Shown one piece after another: positions 6,080 to 9,276 of a stretch of DNA of 9,276 bases. Location of the stretch: contig CALHPT010000135.1 of the NCBI GenBank assembly GCA_938036405.1, positions 1 to 9,276 on the forward strand, written 5' to 3'. The position numbers and the translations under genes were made by a program. Source of the DNA: an uncultured Tannerella sp. (GTDB taxonomy: Bacteria; Bacteroidota; Bacteroidia; Bacteroidales; Tannerellaceae). The notes beneath the pieces were generated by a model, which saw nothing but the letters and a program-made list of their open reading frames with translations, searched no databases and had not been told where the DNA came from. Positions within the stretch are counted from its first letter, which is position 1. Each line of letters starts with the position of its first letter.

Positions 6080-6691
6080 ATGGAACGAAAACTCATTATC
6101 TCGGACCTTCTGCGGAAGGCGTGGCAGAGCCTCGTGGCTCAGATATGGGTGCTTGCAGGGCTGGTGATCGGTTACACGATCATCAGCCTCTTGCTTACGT
6201 GTACCATGCCTTACGTCGGCTTTCCGGGTCGCACGGCGCTCGGGGTGGCCAACACGCTTTTCACGCTGGTCTTTGTGCTGGGCTATCTCAAGAACCTCTT
6301 CCAGGCGCTCGACGGCGAGGAACCGCAGTTCTCGGCTTATGGGCAGATGTCGCGCAAGGTATTCGCACTGCTCTTTGCCTATATCCTTTATTGGACGATT
6401 GTCAGCATCGGGCTGGTGTTGCTTATCGTGCCGGGCATCTACGTCGGCCTGCGACTGGTGTTTGCGCCACAGATCATCGTGGAAGAGAACGCCGGCGCCC
6501 TGTCGTCACTTAGGCGCAGCTGGGAGATCACGCGCGGCGCTACGGGACAAGTCTTCAAGCTCGTGCTCGCCGGTTGCGGCATCGTGTTGCTGGGACATAT
6601 AGCCTTCGGTGTAGGCGTCTTTGCGGCCATTCCGCTCGCGCATTTGATGATGTGCGCGGCGTACAGGCAATTAATTATTCGAGGGCAATGA
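6080..6691 (+). CDS. Multi-pass membrane protein, YciC/DUF975-like
   Basis: The protein has 203 residues with about five to six hydrophobic segments, roughly 20-42, 55-73, 93-116, 117-133, 157-176 and 177-197. P-G-I-Y-V-G-L-R-L-V-F-A-P at 118-130 and S-L-R-R-S-W-E-I-T-R-G at 143-153 resemble the motifs of the YciC/DUF975 and GPDPase-membrane-domain superfamily. No catalytic domain is attached. Its function is unknown: a scaffold, transporter-like or envelope role are all possible. It begins 15 nt after the phosphorylase stop and ends 12 nt before pdxB, so it is part of the operon. No signal peptide is needed; the first segment can act as the anchor. Confidence 0.8.
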   Translation: MERKLIISDLLRKAWQSLVAQIWVLAGLVIGYTIISLLLTCTMPYVGFPGRTALGVANTLFTLVFVLGYLKNLFQALDGEEPQFSAYGQMSRKVFALLFAYILYWTIVSIGLVLLIVPGIYVGLRLVFAPQIIVEENAGALSSLRRSWEITRGATGQVFKLVLAGCGIVLLGHIAFGVGVFAAIPLAHLMMCAAYRQLIIRGQ

Positions 6692-6703
6692 TTCAACAAG
6701 AAG

Positions 6704-7834
6704 ATGAAAATCATCGCTGACGATAAGATCCCTTTTCTGCGTGGTGTGATGGAGCCGTATGCCGACATCACCTACCTACCCGGCGCGGCGATCACGGCCG
6801 ACGATGTGCGCGACGCGGATGTACTCTTCACCCGTACCCGCACGCATTGCGACGAGGCACTGCTCGCCGGCAGTCGCGTCCGCCTGATCGTCACCGCGAC
6901 CATCGGTTTCGACCATATCGACACGGATTATTGCCGACGCGCCGGCATCCGCTGGGTGAATGCCCCCGGTTGCAACGCCGCCTCCGTCCGACAATATATC
7001 GCCGCCGCACTCGTCACTATCGTCCGCCAACGGGGCCTGCGCCTTACTGATACGACGCTCGGCATCATCGGCGTAGGGCACGTCGGGCGGGGCGTGGCCG
7101 ACGCGGCGCAGGCGCTCGGCATGCGCGTTTTGCTCAACGATCCGCCCCGTGAGGAACGCGAGGGTAGCGACGCTTTCACATCGCTTGACGAACTGCTCCG
7201 GCAGAGTGACATCGTCACCTGCCACACACCTTTGACGGCCGATGGCCCGTATCCGACGCGCCACTTAGCCGACACTCGTTTCTTCGACCGGATGCGTCGC
7301 GGCGCCGCCTTCATCAACTCCTCCCGCGGACCGGTCGCCGACAGTGCGGCCCTGCGCGACGCCGTGCAGCGCGGCCGACTTACGGCCTTCGTCCTCGATA
7401 CGTGGGAAGGCGAACCCGATATCGACCGCGCGCTGCGCTGCGACGCGCTCCTTGCCACGCCCCACATCGCCGGCTATTCGGCCGACGGAAAGGCTAACGG
7501 TACGGCCGTATGCGTGCGCACGTGCAGCCAAATGTTCGGCATTGATGCCCTCACGGACTGGTTCCCGCCGACCCTCCCCGCACCGCCTATGCCGACAGAC
7601 TTTACGCTTGACGCCACCGGCCGCACGGACGAGGAGGTCTTTTACGAAGCCGTCACCCACACTTATCCGATCGACGCTGACAGTGCCCGACTGAAAACGT
7701 CGCCCGAGACGTTCGAGCGCCAACGCGGCGACTACTGGACGCGTCGCGAGTTTCCCTGCTTCCGCCTGCGCCTCACTGGCGCGAGCCGACGCGCGGAGGA
7801 GGGCCTGCGCCGACTTGGTTTCCGGGTCGATTAA
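6704..7834 (+). CDS. pdxB: 4-phosphoerythronate dehydrogenase
   Basis: This enzyme oxidises 4-phospho-D-erythronate to the 2-oxo acid, the second step of the deoxyxylulose-5-phosphate-dependent route to pyridoxal phosphate. It has 376 residues, the normal length. The N-terminus (MKIIADDKIPF) and the segment ATIGFDHID followed by APGCNAASV at 87-95 are typical of PdxB rather than of general 2-hydroxyacid dehydrogenases. The NAD site is GVGHVG at 123-128, with D146 after the second strand. The catalytic set is R208 (SSRG), E237 (WEGEP) and H254 (TPHIAGYS). A C-terminal PdxB dimerisation region (about 290-376) is present, ending LRRLGFRVD. It lies 12 nt after the membrane protein gene and 24 nt before the MATE gene. 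Its product pathway supplies the cofactor of the phosphorylase in the same operon. Confidence 0.95.
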   Translation: MKIIADDKIPFLRGVMEPYADITYLPGAAITADDVRDADVLFTRTRTHCDEALLAGSRVRLIVTATIGFDHIDTDYCRRAGIRWVNAPGCNAASVRQYIAAALVTIVRQRGLRLTDTTLGIIGVGHVGRGVADAAQALGMRVLLNDPPREEREGSDAFTSLDELLRQSDIVTCHTPLTADGPYPTRHLADTRFFDRMRRGAAFINSSRGPVADSAALRDAVQRGRLTAFVLDTWEGEPDIDRALRCDALLATPHIAGYSADGKANGTAVCVRTCSQMFGIDALTDWFPPTLPAPPMPTDFTLDATGRTDEEVFYEAVTHTYPIDADSARLKTSPETFERQRGDYWTRREFPCFRLRLTGASRRAEEGLRRLGFRVD

Positions 7835-7858
7835 TAAGCAAGCTGCCGCGACCCACCG

Positions 7859-9229
7859 ATGACTTTGAAGTTCACCCTGACTGACCGCGAGATCCTGCGT
7901 TTGGCGCTGCCGAACATCGTCTCGAACATCACCATCCCGCTGCTGGGCATGGCCGACACCGCGATCGCCGGGCGCATCGGCGACGACGCGAACATCGCTG
8001 CCCTATCCGTCGGTACGACCATCTTTTCGATGATCTACTGGAACTGCGCCTTCCTGCGCATGGGCACCGGCGGCATCACCGCCCAAGCCTACGGCGCCGA
8101 TCGACCGGGCGAGTGTGCCAACATGCTCGCGCGTTCCGTGTGGGTGGCCGCCGTGCTCGCGCTGCTTTTGCTCGCCTTCCAACGCCCCATCGGCCACGCC
8201 TCGCTCGCCCTGATGCAGGCCGGCGACCACGTCAACGCACTCGCCGCCGACTACTTTTTTGCCCGCGTCTGGGCCGCGCCCGCCTCCGTCTTGCTCCTCT
8301 CGCTCCAGGGCTGGCTGATCGGCATGCAGGACGCCCGCACGCCCATGTTCATCGCCATCCTCTCGAACGTTGTCAACGTCGTCTTTAGCCTTTGGTTTGC
8401 GCTCGGGCTCGGGTGGGGCATCGCCGGCGTGGCCTGGGGGACGGTCGTGGCGCAATACACCGGGCTGCTCGTTGCCCTCGTTTTCCTATGGGTCAAATAC
8501 CGCGGCTATTTGCGGCTCATTGACCTCCGCGCCTCGCTCAGTCTGGCGCCGCTCACGCACTTTCTCACCGTCAACCGCGATATCTTTCTGCGTACCCTCT
8601 GCGTCGTCACGGCCTACACCTTCTTCACCGCGGCCTCGGCGCGTTTCGGCGACACGATACTGACGACAAACGCTGTGCTGATGCAGCTTTTCACGCTCTT
8701 CTCCTATCTCTCCGACGGCTTTGCTTACGCCGGCGAAGCGCTTTCGGGCCGCTTCGTGGGCGAGCGTAACGCCGAGGCGCTGCGCCGTTTCATCGGTCGC
8801 TTGATGGGTTGGTCGCTCGTCATTGCCGGCCTCTTTATCGGCGCGTACGCCCTCTGCTGGCGGCAGATTTTGGCCATTTTCTCCCCCTCGCCTGCCATCA
8901 TCGCGACGGCCGGGCGCTACATCGTGTGGATTATTGCTGTACCACTCGTCGGCGCCGTTCCGTTCATGATCGACGGCATCATGATCGGCGCCACCCGCAC
9001 CCGCATCCTGCGCAACACGGTCTTCTATGCCCTCGTGCTCTACCTCGCCGTTTTCTACGCCCTTGCGCCGTGGATGGGCAACGACGCCCTGTGGATCGCC
9101 TTCCTCACCTTCCTCTTTGCCCGCGGCTTCTTTCTTTACGTCTGTTCAGGCCGCCTCAACGTGGAGCGGATCATCGGCGGATCGACTGCGGCTACCGGCA
9201 AACTTCGCCGGCCGGCGCACCGGCCTTGA
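7859..9229 (+). CDS. MATE-family efflux transporter, DinF-like
   Basis: The protein has 456 residues and about 12 membrane segments, the standard MATE size. The DinF-type opening is L-A-L-P-N-I-V-S-N followed by G-M-A-D-T-A-I-A-G-R at 30-39. Also typical are GMQDARTPMFIAILSNVVNV around 155-174, G-W-G-I-A-G-V-A-W-G-T at 185-195, and the second-half motif DGFAYAGEALSGRFVGERN at 286-304. MATE proteins export cationic drugs or metabolites in exchange for H+ or Na+ across the inner membrane; the substrate here is unknown. It is the last gene of the operon in view, 24 nt after pdxB. The C-terminus is a short basic tail (KLRRPAHRP) whose codons run into a GC-rich hairpin overlapping the stop. Confidence 0.93.
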   Translation: MTLKFTLTDREILRLALPNIVSNITIPLLGMADTAIAGRIGDDANIAALSVGTTIFSMIYWNCAFLRMGTGGITAQAYGADRPGECANMLARSVWVAAVLALLLLAFQRPIGHASLALMQAGDHVNALAADYFFARVWAAPASVLLLSLQGWLIGMQDARTPMFIAILSNVVNVVFSLWFALGLGWGIAGVAWGTVVAQYTGLLVALVFLWVKYRGYLRLIDLRASLSLAPLTHFLTVNRDIFLRTLCVVTAYTFFTAASARFGDTILTTNAVLMQLFTLFSYLSDGFAYAGEALSGRFVGERNAEALRRFIGRLMGWSLVIAGLFIGAYALCWRQILAIFSPSPAIIATAGRYIVWIIAVPLVGAVPFMIDGIMIGATRTRILRNTVFYALVLYLAVFYALAPWMGNDALWIAFLTFLFARGFFLYVCSGRLNVERIIGGSTAATGKLRRPAHRP

Positions 9230-9250
9230 TCTTCTTTTGCTTCTTTTCTT
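9210..9250 (+). terminator. Probable terminator at the end of the MATE gene
   Basis: GGCCGG (9210-9215), the loop CGCA and CCGGCC (9220-9225) make a compact GC hairpin that overlaps the last codons. It is followed by a T-rich tract interrupted by C and G (9226-9250). The shape is that of an intrinsic terminator with an imperfect U-run. Confidence 0.5.
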
Positions 9251-9274
9251 CTATCAAGGGAAGAAAAGAAGCAA
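9237..9274. repeat. Perfect 15-bp purine/pyrimidine inverted repeat at the right edge
   Basis: The left arm (9237-9251) and right arm (9260-9274) pair perfectly over 15 bp, pyrimidine-rich on one side and purine-rich on the other, with an 8-nt loop. A competing pairing, CCTTGAT (9224-9230) with ATCAAGG (9253-9259), uses the loop of this hairpin. It may be a bidirectional terminator shared with a gene beyond the edge. The sequence stops two bases later. Confidence 0.7.
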
Positions 9275-9276
9275 CA

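Overview
The window looks like a chromosomal segment of a Bacteroidales bacterium, most likely a high-GC member of the Tannerellaceae/Porphyromonadaceae; the genus is inferred, not proven. The evidence is the set of proteins (a short-form alpha-glucan phosphorylase, a DUF2027/Smr protein next to a CYTH protein, PdxB, and a Bacteroides-type tyrosine integrase), the lack of Shine-Dalgarno sequences, and two clean Bacteroidetes-type promoters (TTTG, 20 nt, then an octamer of the TAnnTTTG type).

Layout. Positions 1-714 (minus) hold the N-terminal 238 codons of a tyrosine recombinase whose catalytic part lies off the left edge. It is poorer in GC than the rest and is probably the end of an integrated element. 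Positions 715-1065 contain no convincing gene, only small repeats close to the integrase start and a short repeated 8-9 bp motif. A strong hairpin terminator (1066-1124) closes a minus-strand operon: DUF2027/Smr (start 2676) followed, 5 nt later, by a CYTH-domain protein (1133-1606). Positions 2677-3499 separate this operon from a divergent plus-strand operon. This is the most unusual stretch. It holds a 15-bp perfect palindrome, one exact DnaA-box 9-mer, an AT-rich array of eight diverged units with a 41-bp period (2888-3216), and a GC-rich tandem repeat with a 42-bp period (3257-3382, with a decayed fourth unit).

The plus-strand operon runs from 3500 to the right edge: glgP-type phosphorylase, a small multi-pass membrane protein, PdxB (4-phosphoerythronate dehydrogenase) and a MATE/DinF-type efflux protein. 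Gaps are 15, 12 and 24 nt. Glucan phosphorylase uses pyridoxal phosphate and PdxB acts in the pathway that makes it, so the operon puts an enzyme together with supply of its cofactor. The window ends in GC-rich and purine/pyrimidine hairpins just after the MATE gene.

The main novelty candidate is the intergenic 41-bp array. Its units carry alternating imperfect dyads in helical phase, it sits between two divergent promoters, and it lies next to a DnaA box. It looks like a protein-binding or nucleoprotein site of unknown function, or a decayed hairpin repeat family. The usual GC-skew sign change of a bidirectional chromosomal origin is not evident.
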